NCBI RefSeq assembly: GCF_932276165.1
Contig: NC_063999.1
Location: 4,218,501 to 4,282,500, forward strand
Length of the DNA stretch: 64,000 bases
Origin: Plutella xylostella
Lineage: Eukaryota > Arthropoda > Insecta > Lepidoptera > Plutellidae
Reading direction: 5' to 3'
Positions 36,015 through 46,771 of this stretch are shown in pieces. Position 1 is the first letter of the stretch; each line of letters starts with the position of its first letter. The notes under the pieces are model-generated. The model was given only the letters and a program-made list of their open reading frames with translations. It searched no databases and was not told the DNA's origin. A program made the translations under genes and the position numbers.

Positions 36015-36050
36015 ATGTAGTCTGAGCCTATCTGAAACCTAGTTAAACAT
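36015..36050 (+). repeat. LTR-like start, copy 3 (fragment)
   Basis: ATGTAGTCTGAGCCTATCTG and the next 24 bases match the outer end of copy 2 (complement of about 42297-42338), including the TGTAGTCTGAG not found in copy 1. Similarity fades after GTGAGAT. Confidence 0.55.
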
Positions 36051-36059
36051 TGTGAGATG

Positions 36060-37318
36060 TGTTTATTATCGCATGGTGGAGAGAAAACCAACTGTGACCC
36101 ATAAGCTACTGATGAGTATATCAGTAGAGAAATATTTGAATCTATAAATTTATAATGCATAGATTTCTAGGTAATAGATATACTAAAAAGAAAGGTATAA
36201 GTATACATAAGACTTAAGTACTTCCTTATTGTTCCTGACTTGTCAGAAAGTTATGGAAGGTATGTACCTATACATATAGGTAGGTATTTATACATATGGA
36301 TACACACAGTGCCTCTTCGAAAGCAATACTTATAAGTAATTATTGATCAAAATCTTGTTATTGTCAAGGCAATATTTTTAACATACACTAGCCGAATGGA
36401 TGGAACCAGTGAAATACTTTGCAACAATATTTAAAAGCTGTAAAGTGTAGAATATCGATCCAGGCCGCTGGGGCTCAGGTCAGCACATGCTGACTAGGGT
36501 ATGTAATTCTGGACTGACCTCAGAAATGCAGCAGCCGACCCTGGAGCCTCGAGGACCTGCTCTGTCAGCCCCGTACGACGACACGGCCTGCAACACCTGG
36601 CGTGGCATCTAGTCCTTGGAACGAGGAGTGGTGCTTGAAGGGAAGACAATTTTACTAAATATCTCAGCCTCATCAGCTACTGGAAAAGATTAGATGAAGG
36701 CTGTGACACTGGCGGATAACTAAGTATTCAGTTTTTCAAAACATGATGCAGGTGTAACTATTTTCATATTCTAGATTGACAAGTAACACACAGTCTAATT
36801 TTGTATTCTAACTAACTCGGCGGTTAACGAGTTCCTGTGCAGTCCTACTAGGAAGGAAAGTTATTTTATAAGCCTTTGCACCGATTTTGTGGGCTACTAT
36901 CATTCTGTATCATCATGTGTGAATATTATGAGCTCTGGCAGCATTCCTTGGTAGATGACATCAATTAATAAAGATTGATTTACACAACAATAACAATTAT
37001 AATAGTTGATAAATGAAACCCGGCTAACATGTCTTAACTGGGTAAGTAAATTATCAGTCATGCCACCAGGATAAGTAAAATGTTCAGTACTTCATATGAA
37101 AAACATTAACAAGGTCACCTTTAGGTATGTTCGTCAACACTAAGGGCAGGTCTCGGCCAAAACCTTAAGGCTTCGCCTTGTTGCAACTTCAAAGGTACGT
37201 AGGTAGGTACCTACTTACATTGTTGTAGGTTCGATTTTGAAACCATTAAGTCAACCTAGATAAAACAAAATAAAATAGCTCGATTAAATAAAGATGGTAC
37301 GTAAAGATGTTAGTTGTA
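36060..37318. other. Non-coding region, no gene seen
   Basis: No gene is recognised. The somewhat GC-richer 36470-36650 includes a 30-codon frame from an ATG at about 36526, with no family resemblance. Confidence 0.35.
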
Positions 37319-38136
37319 GGGTAACGTAACGTACCTAGGGACATTTTCGACTACCCCAACTTTGAATGAAGCTATCGCAGCGTACAACTAAGATATTAAT
37401 GTGAAATTTTCTTTATTCTGTAGGATATATAATCTATTATCACTAGTATTTGTGCTAAAGCTTTAGTGTGGCCAGATTTTATTAAATTAAGATAAAAGTA
37501 AAAATGCTTGTTTTGACCCAAGGTACGTTACACGTTTGTACCTTGGGACACTGTTTCCTATAGCTTTGTACTATGGAAAATGCAAACTTCTAAATAACGC
37601 CTTATATCTCTGTTCTTATTGATTTACTGCATCTCTCTTCTGTCTAGTATCACTCTGGCACTAATAAGAACAGAGATATAAGGCGTTATTTAGATGTTTG
37701 CATTTTCCATAGTACAAAGCCATAGGAAACAGTGTCCCAAGGTACAAATTTAATCGTGTCCCAAGGTACAAAAAAGCAATATTTAACCAAAATTTAAATA
37801 TCTTTATTTTTAATTAATAGGAATCTTTCAGATAATTGCCATGTCATAAAATTAAATAACTGAAAAGTTATACGTGACATCCATGTCTTTATTTTGAGCA
37901 TGCCTCAATGAGATAAAGCAGCACAAAAAACTATACAAAAGCTACTTTTGACTCCAAAAAACTTCATATTGTCTTCACCACACACTCGATGCTGGTATGA
38001 TCACGAGACTCACTAGTTTTGCCAAGCGAGTAAAATACTATGCCTAGGGTAGAATTTTAATGTGTTTATTTAGCCGGTTTTTAAAATACAATCAATGTCC
38101 CGAGGTACAAGCGTCCCAAGGTACGTTACGTTACCC
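37319..38136. mobile_element. 818-bp non-autonomous DNA element with nested inverted repeats
   Basis: TA dinucleotides flank it (37317-37318 and 38137-38138). Its ends are inverted: GGGTAACGTAACGTACCTAG on the left and the complement of GGGTAACGTAACGTACCTTG on the right. Inside is a second, much longer hairpin: arms 37536-37620 and 37663-37748 match almost perfectly over about 85 bp around a 42-nt loop. The word CCCAAGGTAC, or its complement or close variants, occurs about seven times, at both outer ends and both hairpin bases. No transposase frame is present. Confidence 0.75.
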
Positions 38137-38782
38137 TACCTGATCAGACCTGATGCAACGACAGCCAACATAGACTCTAATCTGTGGAAGCAACAATCAT
38201 GGTGGCGGGAACATGGACAGTTGGACGAGCCACCTCGAGCCTGACTTATCAATCAGAACTGACAGTTCGCCAACAGCAGATAGCTTGCGGCTATCTATAG
38301 GTAAACTTAGGTAGTTAGCTATACCCAAGAAAAAGTCCTTGGACATCGATATGACAGTGGAACGGCGAATAACTGTGACACTCTTTAAAACAAAAAGGCT
38401 TATTGTTGTTGTCCAGCTAAGGAAGGTTACCTACTTCAGCGACCTGGTATTGCATTCTGAAAGAACTGCGAAGAGTTAATATTATGACTAATAATTATTA
38501 CTTATTTAGAAAGTTTTCCGCAAACTCTAATAAATCAAGCAGCTACAACGTCACCGCTGCCCGGTTATAACTCTGTACTAGCTTAGTAGATATATATACC
38601 AGTTCTAGCCTTCAGCTAGAGGCCAGAGAGCTCCTAAATGAGATGCGAGTACGAGCATGACACAAGTAATTTTTTACTTGGTAAGTAACTAGTTACGTAA
38701 CTAACTGAAAATCCATAAAACAGATTACTCAAAATGGAATTGTGAAAACGGCACGTCTGCATCTTAACCAGTCAGTCTAAGT
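38137..38782. other. Non-coding region, no gene seen
   Basis: No gene or recognisable repeat. Confidence 0.35.
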
Positions 38783-39643
38783 CAGTGTTTTTCAACCTTT
38801 TTCATGACGCGACCCCCCTGGTATTAAAAAAATATTTCGCGACCCCCTTCACCCTTCGGTTTTTTTTAACATGTAGGTATGTAGAAAGGGGCCAATTTTT
38901 TTTGGGTTTTGTTTTATTGGCTACCATATAAAAACTCCTAAATATAGTCAAAGTATCTTATTAGTTATATTAAATACAGGGTGTTGCAAAAAGGGTATAC
39001 TTACTAAGCTGAAACCTACATGTGCAATTGTGCATCATGGTATATCTAAGCCCGAAAATGAAATCAGAATTTTATTTCAAAACTTGCGGAAAAAATACCC
39101 TTTTTGCAACACCCTGAATAATTCAATTCTGTTATTATTATCAGCCTCAGGATTCACTTTGAAAAATCTGAGAAGAGTTGTTAATTTATACGTAATTTTG
39201 AAAACCATTATATTTTAATACATTTAATATCATTACTTATTATTTTCTGCACTCATTGGAAGCAAAAATTACCTGAACCAAAAAGTCAATCAAAAAACCT
39301 TCTCTAATTTAATAATTTACGGTGAGGGGCACGATGAAGTAAGAGTAGACTCGAGCTAATTGTATTCTTCTTCTGTATGTACCTAGGTATCAACAAAAGA
39401 TTTCTCGGGAAAACTACAGATTTTGGCCAGATTTAGTAGTAGTTTGCTATAAAAATCCATGCTCGCAAGGATGGAGTAAAATGTTTATGATGGCTGATCT
39501 ATCTAATAGAAATATTAATTAAATTAATTGACTTTTATAGTATTTTTTCACTAAAGTACCCAGTTTTTTCGACCTCAGGCGTCCCCCCTACAGAAGCTTC
39601 GCGACCCCCCAGGGGGTCGCGACCCACAGGTTGAAAAGCACTG
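38783..39643. mobile_element. hAT-type non-autonomous transposon (861 bp)
   Basis: An exact 8-bp target duplication, GTCTAAGT, lies at 38775-38782 and 39644-39651. The terminal inverted repeats are CAGTGTTTTTCAACC on the left and the complement of CAGTGCTTTTCAACC on the right. Subterminal GCGACCCCC/GGGGGTCGC words add a further inverted zone. CAGTG ends with an 8-bp duplication are the hAT hallmark. There is no transposase frame. A MITE of family 1 is nested at 38977-39116, so the hAT insertion is older than that MITE. Confidence 0.9.
38977..39116 (+). mobile_element. MITE family 1, copy b, nested in the hAT element
   Basis: The 140-bp element has ends CAGGGTGTTGCAAAAAGGGT and ACCCTTTTTGCAACACCCTG, an exact 20-bp inverted repeat. 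The interior, starting with AAACCTACATGTGCA, matches the copy at 53233. Confidence 0.85.
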
Positions 39644-39651
39644 GTCTAAGT

Positions 39652-40335
39652 AGTTTCAGCAGATACAGTGTTGAAAAATAGTTATGAAACGTTTGCGCCA
39701 GAATCGAATTAAAAATACATTTTCATTAGAGAAGCCGTTTAGGCATGAATAGGTACTTTCACCCTTTGAATTGTGCTCCAAATGATGACCTTCGAAATTC
39801 ATAGAAATTTAATGACGACTGCCATTGTTTATTATCTAGCCCAGTAAATTGAGTTGGGCTACGGCTACACGTGATGTGTTACACAGTACACAGTAGGTAT
39901 ATGCATGTTCCCAGAATAGTGGAAGTTATAATTTTACCAAAAGGTAGTCGTCTCGTGCAAGAGCACCGTTACTCGATTTATTCGATACACAACTAGTAGA
40001 CAGCTGCTGCGTGCGTAGGAGGTTCACGCATTTTTCAACAAAGAGCTCGGACACACACTCACAATCCACTGGGACATAAGGAAGACAGCTAATATGGTGC
40101 CACTCAGAAACCGCGATGACACTCCGATCATGATCACCCGACAGTAGGATCATAATAAATTCGGTAACTTGTGAAGCGGTATGGTATAGCAACAGCGACT
40201 TTCACGAAATCAGGAATTAGCTCAGTGCTTTCAGGTTGAACACTCGCCGGTGGGATTCACTTTGCTCACAGCCGAGAAAAGAAAAGACTCAAAGCTGGAA
40301 TCTGCCGATGTGTCATGACACTTAAGATAGTGTCT
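39652..40335. other. Non-coding region, no gene seen
   Basis: No gene recognised. Confidence 0.35.
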
Positions 40336-40475
40336 GGGGGGTCACTTTATATGACGAAAAACGAACTTTCAGTCCACTGCGGCGCGAGCCGCTCTATCTG
40401 TTTGTATGTATTAAACGTGCCGATTGCACGACAGCTCTCGTTCGTTCGTTTCTCATCAGTATAGAGTAACGCTCC
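40336..40475 (-). mobile_element. MITE family 2, copy 4
   Basis: In reverse orientation it reads AGAGTTACTCTATACTGATG-like text at one end and TTCGTCATATAAAGTGACCCC at the other, with GAACGAACGAGAGCTGTCGTG and GATAGAG inside, as in copies 1 and 3. Confidence 0.6.
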
Positions 40476-41033
40476 TGTACTTACCGTGCGTCACCATTTC
40501 CATGAGCAGTCCAATGATCTTTAGGCAGTTTAGAACAAAAGCTGCATTAGACAGTTTCTTCAGCAGAGACATCGAAATAAAAAATTTATTGCACAACTAT
40601 CCCCAGGAGCAGTCTACAGGTCACTTTGGGCAGTTCAGAAGAAAGCTGCTTTAATAGAATACCCTACCTCAGCGGAGGCATCAAATTGAAGTGCTATAAC
40701 ACTTTTAGAAGCGGTGCACGTTACCCGATTTGTCGTCATCCATGCCGATGCGGCTACGGCGACTGCAGGTGGTTACTCAGGCTTCGTTGGTGTGCCCTTG
40801 TATGGCTAACATGACCAACCTTGGCAGTAAAACGTTCGTCTGCATATGCCAAAATCACTGATGAAGCGCACGTTACTCGATACCTTCTAAATAAGTCACT
40901 CATAATGATGGCTGATGATGATGATGACCGTGCTAGCAATAGTGCAGGCGGTTCCGCTGAGCATAAAATCTCTTCCCAGACAGGGGGCGTTTGGATCTGG
41001 CAACCAGAACAGGAGTGCTAGGTGTGCGCAGCA

Positions 41034-41460
41034 GCGATGCAGGTGGGACAACACAGCCGCCAGGGCAGGAGTACATGGCTGGGTCTATGCAGCGATGCAG
41101 GTAGCACAAACCGGTGGCCAGGGCCAGGACCGGGTGTACGCTGCGATGCAGGTGGCACAAAACGGTGGCCAGGGCCAGGACCGGGTGTACAGCCGCCACG
41201 GCAGGAGTGCATGGCTGGGTCTATTCAGCGATGCAGGTACCACAAACCGGTGGCCAGGGCCAGGACCGGGTGTACGGTGCGATGCAGGTGGCACGAGACG
41301 GCGGCCAGCGCAGGAGCACAGGGCCGGGTGTATGCTGCGATGCAGGTGGCACGAACCGGTGGCCAGGGCAGGAGCGCAGGGCCGGGTGTACGCTGCGATG
41401 CAGGTGCCACGAGACGGCGGCCAGCGCAGGAGCACAGGGCCGGGTGCAGGTTACACGAAA
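41034..41460. repeat. GC-rich minisatellite, 51/58-bp units
   Basis: The marker GCGATGCAGG recurs at 41034, 41092, 41143, 41228, 41279, 41337 and 41395, giving unit lengths of 58, 51, 85, 51, 58 and 58. Units share GGTGGCCAGGGCCAGGACCG-type text; the lengths differ by a 7-bp indel and by one 34-bp insertion. Several frames on both strands stay open through the array (for example repeated AMQVAQTGGQGQDRVY on the plus strand). That follows from the composition and from the 51-bp unit being divisible by three. No start context, splice site or family match supports a protein. Confidence 0.85.
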
Positions 41461-41796
41461 CTTCAATTTCACCGAATCGGCCTGCCTACCCTCAGCGGGT
41501 AGGTACCGGCGGATTACATTACTCGCCGCACATGCCACAATGTCCCAACATACTGAAACTCGGAGCCACGTGCTTCCTGTAAAAAATCCTATGACGGTCC
41601 TGGAAAGCTCCTGTTTGTAAAGCCTTACATAAGCTATAATCAAGTGCATTATTGTAATAGCAAAGTTTTTTTCAACTGTTTTCTAAAAATATTAGAAATT
41701 GAGGGTAGAAAAATATATTTTTATTATTTTTTCCTGTATAAAATTAACATATGCTTTACTTAAAGCGGTCATTAATGTAAGTATCTAGCTCAAGCG

Positions 41797-42338
41797 CCAC
41801 TAGTAGGACCGATCAATCATCACCACGACTATTGAATCGGACCCTACTGCGTGGGATAAAAACCCCAAGCGCCGGAGCATTATGACCAGTGGCTGAGCTT
41901 TTAAAAGCAGTAAATAATAGCATTTTACTCACGGCTTATCAACTCAAACCTTCGTTGCGAAATCCTCAGCAATGGCTGCGTGCGCAGCAGCCGGCAGGCC
42001 CCGCGCCGCCTGGTCCGCATCACGCTACAGCTCCCGGTAGCGAGGACTCCGCAAATTCAATATTATATTTTTCCCCGTCGGAGCGAAGCCGACGAGAACC
42101 GTGGCTACATTGAGCCATTTTGCCGAAGTGTTCACTTCAAAAATCAAAAACCAACTGAGGCGCGCGGGCGACTCACTCTATTTATATAGGCACCCGCACC
42201 TTGCAAATTAAAGGTGGAGAGAAAAACGGACTTTATTTAACTGTCACTGTGACCCTTATGATGCCGAACACGGAGAAAGTCGAAACGCCATATCTCACAA
42301 TGTTTAACTAGGTTTCAGATAGGCTCAGACTACATAAT
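41797..42338 (-). mobile_element. Putative solo or truncated LTR, copy 2
   Basis: Reading the minus strand from about 42336: TGTAGTCTGAGCC, a U3-like region with AATAAA, a TATATAAATA box, the TCAGTTG initiator, then about 350 bp of R/U5-like sequence ending ...CGGTCCTACTAG. It is followed by TGGCGCTTGAGC, which resembles the TGGCGC-type primer-binding site of insect gypsy-like elements. The first 174 bp are identical to copy 1 at 35756. Canonical TG...CA ends and a target duplication are not clear, and no gag or pol follows, so the LTR assignment is an inference. Confidence 0.45.
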
Positions 42339-42702
42339 ATATATTATGTCGAGTTGTCGACAACTGCGTGCCTTTTATAAATACTATTTCAGTAGTTATT
42401 TGTCGTTATTGCATCCAAATGCAATATCCAGAAATATTATATACGGGGATGTTTGTTAAAACCAAAATTCCATTTGAAAATATTTCAGCCATACACTTAG
42501 TTCGTCTGTATCCAAGAAATAAAGCACAAATAGAAGTATTACATTATATCATACCACCTGAAAATGGTGTGACAATATTGAAGAGATCTCGGGCCCTAAA
42601 CGACAGCTTTGATGTTCTACTCCCTGACAATATGATGGGAGGCCTGACAGACATGGCCGATCATTTCCACATTCCCTACAAAATAAACGAAAACTATGGA
42701 AG

Positions 42703-44321
42703 GTATGGCTTACCTCAGAGAACATTAATGTATCCTTACTTACATAGCTGGTGTATATCATGATCACAAAACTAACTTGTTCAATTATGAAAGTTTATTG
42801 ATATTATTAGCCACATACATAATATATGACTGTGTTATTAGTTCAGTCATCTTAAAGTAAAGATAGGTAGTTTAAGGGGATCCCTAAAGCTAAAATGCTA
42901 AAGTCGGCTTGATATACTTGATTAGATTGGAAAAACGGTGGCTTCTATCACATTGATAAAAATATATTTTGTAGCAGAGGGTATACTGAACATGTTAGTT
43001 GCTTATAAATTGGTGCAGGATTATAATAAGTATGTTAAAAAAAATTGCAAACACACCATGTCTTTTGCCATTTTTTGACTTATTATGGAAAAACCCTCGA
43101 AATCAGAGGGCCCATTTTCATGGAATCTTATATGTATGTGTAGGTAATTAAATTCTTAACAAAGTTACCTTAAAGAGTTGGATTTAATGGACCAGAAGTC
43201 AACTTTTTTTGCAAAAAACTAATAAATTCCGGTTTAAAAATGATGACACCGTGACAGATTTCAGATTTCTTCAGTCGTCGCCCTGGTGGCGGCCTGTTAG
43301 GAGCGATACCCACGCCATTTTATTTTTTATCAAATATTTCACAAAAACTGATTAAATCAACAAATTATGACTACAAGTATTATAATACATATGCATTTGC
43401 TATGGAAAGTTAATTTTCTAATCATTTTAGATGCAGAAAAGCCGAAAATTCTTAGAAAACATTTCGCCTTTTCGATTTGTTTACATTTTTTACTATAGAG
43501 TTACAGATGCATAGATAAAGGTAAACATTGCACATAATGACACTTATTAGATTCTCCGAATAAGAACTATACGGTCAATGCAGTATGCCAAAGCGCGAGC
43601 CTGTTTATATTCTGAGGGGTAATTTATTTTATTTTAACGGTTGTGTATGGTAGGTAAGCTACACAATATACAGGGTGTTGAAAAGTAAGTTCATAATTTG
43701 TTTTATTTGAAACCAAAAACCGTAGTTAATTAAAAAAATATATATTTTAAGATGTGGTAGTCTGTACACTACAGGTTGTTAAAAATAAGTAAGTATTTTT
43801 AAAAATTGAAGATCTAAAATTTACATAATTTTTTAAATCTATTTAACAAGCTTTGCAAAAAAGCGGTTAAGTGCGACTGTATCTCGCCATGAAAAAAATG
43901 AAATGTTTACTGTAGCTATGAATTTTATGCGTTACAAGTGGAATAAAATACCGCATAATATTATGTACAACTATGTAAGAGCCTAGTTTTTAAAAAAAAA
44001 CTCATAAGGAAATATTAAATACACAGGTTTTTTAACCCCTGAAGGAAATAGAGGGGTGTTATAAGTTTAAAGTAAGGGCTGAATTTTTTTTTTAAATTAG
44101 GGTGATAGGTAATGTATATTTTTAATGATTTTTTCAAATAGATAAATGTTATACACCATTTTTAAATTGCCATAAAATTACCTATAGTTATAGTTATAGA
44201 AAAGGGCAGGGCTACCAGTGCCCATTCGCCACTGCAACCTAAAAGATCTATAAATTATGACTCCCCATGCCGAGTCTCACTCTACAGGCCCAGGTCTTTT
44301 ATAAACCTCATATTACCTATA
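42703..44321. other. Intron-equivalent non-coding stretch of the pseudogene
   Basis: AT-rich sequence with no coding feature. CAGGGTGTTGAAAAGT at about 43673 is a single end resembling MITE family 1, without a matching right end nearby. Confidence 0.35.
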
Positions 44322-44576
44322 CAGGATGTTGCAAAAAGGGTATACTGTGCCGAAAGGGTTTGACTCAGGGGTTATTCTGAACAACTTTTGTTCTCCAAGT
44401 TTTGGAAATTCTCGAAAAATAAATTCGGTCTCTATAGTAAAAAGTCACGTGATCGAATAAGTTTCTATGTAAAAGGTTTTGTTACGTGAATTTTCAAAAT
44501 TGTAGAAGAAAAGTGGATCAGAATGGCACCTAAATCCACTTTTGGCTAAGCTTTATACCCTTTTTTCAATACCTTG
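44322..44576 (+). mobile_element. MITE family 1, copy c (long, diverged)
   Basis: The ends are CAGGATGTTGCAAAAAGGGT and ACCCTTTTTTCAATACCTTG. The interior is longer than in copies b and e and contains GTCACGTGATCG. Confidence 0.65.
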
Positions 44577-44837
44577 TATAAAATATCGTCAGCGTCACCT
44601 TAGATCGTAATCATCGTAACTCCTCGTGACCAAATTTTAGAGGAGACAAAAATACTGTTTTATTTGTAGTTCTAGTTGGCATACTACCCACCTAAAGTTT
44701 TTTTTAACTAGCCTAAAAATGATTTGTTTAGACAGTCTATCTTCCTGTTCAACCGCAGCCTGAGTGCCAGTGACTCAATGACTGAAAGGAGGCCATTAGT
44801 GCTCCTAAATAAATAAAGCAGGCCTGTAGATTATCTT

Positions 44838-45065
44838 TCAGTGTACCGACACATCTGATTGCTGTAAGAGCCTGATAAGCTCTTCGAACGAGTCATACCT
44901 CTGTGGTGGTACGGTTTCGACCTTTCGGACAGTCAGTTTGGCATCCGAAATGCGGATTCGAATAGTGGGTACAATACTTTGCGTTCGTTCACTGTCGGAG
45001 CAGGATAAGAACCACGGGCGAGTTGTTGCGCTGGCTGTTTGCTTAAAAATAGTAACCGCGTTCAA
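44838..45065 (-). other. Unassigned 75-codon open frame
   Basis: Reading on the minus strand gives a protein-like composition ending RYDSFEELIRLLQQSDVSVH. It may be a retrotransposon fragment, because a reverse transcriptase remnant lies 130 bp away on the other strand, but I recognise no domain. It may equally be chance. Confidence 0.2.
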
Positions 45066-45198
45066 CTCTATCCCCTAGAGGGCGAACCTTTAGGGCGGCT
45101 CTTGTATACCATCACTTGTCTTCTTATCTGCAGAAAATTGACAGAGGTCATACGTGTCTAACAAGTACATTAAGGATGCGAAAAGAGAGGGTTTGTTT

Positions 45199-45350
45199 TC
45201 ACTGAAGAAGTTCAGTTGCGGAGTTCCACAGCGGTAGGTCTTGGACCCCTCTGCTGTGGAACTTGGCATACAACGCGGTCCTGAAAATCAAGCTCGCAAA
45301 CGGCGTTAGCACAGTGCATTTTTCTAATGTCACACAGGTCGTGAGGTAGG
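45199..45350 (+). pseudogene. Reverse transcriptase fragment of a non-LTR retrotransposon
   Basis: One frame reads FSCGVPQR followed by a stop and VLDP. After a frameshift the text is LLWNLAYNAVLKIKLANGVS and then HFSNVTQVV. Together these correspond to the RT palm: the GVPQGSVLGPLLWN block, then the region where Y/FADD should be, here degraded to FSNV. The fragment is short, frameshifted and inactive. It lies in the long intron-equivalent of the carboxypeptidase pseudogene. A further open stretch at 45381-45662 may belong to the same element, but I cannot name a domain in it. Confidence 0.65.
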
Positions 45351-46393
45351 CTGAGAGCCTCCTTCGGGGATGACATCCCAATGATTCATTACGAAAAAAT
45401 TGCTGCAGCTGTGCTCGCCATGCAGTGCATGGGCTACTTCCGAATCTGGGGGGCTGTTGCAAAGGAGTCCGTTGCCTCTATACGGTACGGGTTCCGTGCG
45501 ATCTATGATCCTTCCGGGAGCACCTGTCTTGTCAAGTCGAAGAGAATGGCTCGTATTCGACGCAACCTGCAGTACTGGTGGGATTGGTTGGAGGACAGGA
45601 CAGCAGGAAGCTGCAGCAGCCGTCATGCTGTGATTCGACGCATAGATGCAAAAAAAAGTTGAAAGTAACTTCATGTTAATAAAATATTAGATCTTAATTT
45701 AACAACATAACATTGCAAAAAAAAAATTAACATTGTTGAGTATGTTATTGTAATTTACTAAAGTAGTAATAAAAACAAAGGCTTATTGCATAGTTTTCGT
45801 TCACGTTCGCCTACATCGCACGTTGTATATGAGAATAAAGGGTATAATTACTAAGTTTTCTTGTTTAAAAATCACGGTTTGGGGTTTAGAGGAAAACAAA
45901 TGGTAAAATGCGGAATACAGTTTTTTTTTTTCGAATAAAGAGGAAAACATGTGAATTCAAAAAACGTTTCTATTGACACCAAAGAGTACTTTTCGCCGAG
46001 AAAAGTGGAGTTACAATGTTTGCGATCTAAAGTGATGATAGAACTAGAACTTATTTTTTCAGTTCACCTGCTGTTGAGTGAAATCCTAATTAGGTAAATG
46101 ACTCCTTGACATGAAAATAACTTTTTTTTTATAATCGTTATAACAAAACCGTTTTTTTTAATACAGCAATATTTGTAGGTGTACTTACAGTGAGCAAAAG
46201 AGCGCAGCAAGGTGGAAATTTTTTGGTTTTTAAGAAACAAAAATATTATTTCTATCATGTCCCAAATACACATAAGTACTTAAAAAAAAAATACACACTC
46301 TCGCCTTGTACTAATGTACTCCCTTGCGGGGGTACTTACATGTTATTATTTTTCTGGTGACCTCCCCATATCCCTTTGCCAGCTACGTAACCT

Positions 46394-46771
46394 TTTGTGA
46401 CACCCTGTATATGCAGAGTTCTGCAAACTACTGTTCTGCTTTTGAAACACCAAAAAAAAACAGGTCGTCTAACTAAAAGGTCACGTGACCAAAAAAAAAT
46501 TATATGAAGAAGCGTTTTTTTCATGAATATAAAAAATTACGTAGGATAAAAGTTTTTCAGAGTGACGCCTGAGTAACGCCCTTTCGGCTAACTATACTTT
46601 TATTATTACACGGGGGCAGAGTTTAATACAACACCCTGAACTATTAAACTCTGATAATATTTTCGCGATTTTTTTACATTCTGATTTCATTTCCTGGCTT
46701 AGAAATAACATCAATAACATGCTGCACACGTAGGTTTCGGCATAGTATTAAACCCTTTTTGCAACAACCTG
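46394..46771 (-). mobile_element. MITE family 1, composite of partial copies (d)
   Basis: Termini of the family appear at 46399-46407 (ACACCCTG), 46629-46638 (CAACACCCTG) and 46752-46771 (CCCTTTTTGCAACAACCTG). The interval 46640-46771 is a minus-oriented copy whose interior (GCTGCACACGTAGGTTTCGG) matches copies a, b and e but lacks its own left end. The arrangement suggests several insertions or recombination. Confidence 0.55.

Noticed and set aside
36526..36615. 30-codon frame beginning MQQPTLEPRGPALSAPYDD in a GC-richer patch
   Set aside because: Too short to identify, no donor at its end, and no neighbouring exon.
40915..41649. Up to 195-codon open frames in three plus-strand and several minus-strand frames
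   Set aside because: They come from the GC-rich minisatellite; unit lengths of 58 shift the frame between repeats and no protein family is recognised.
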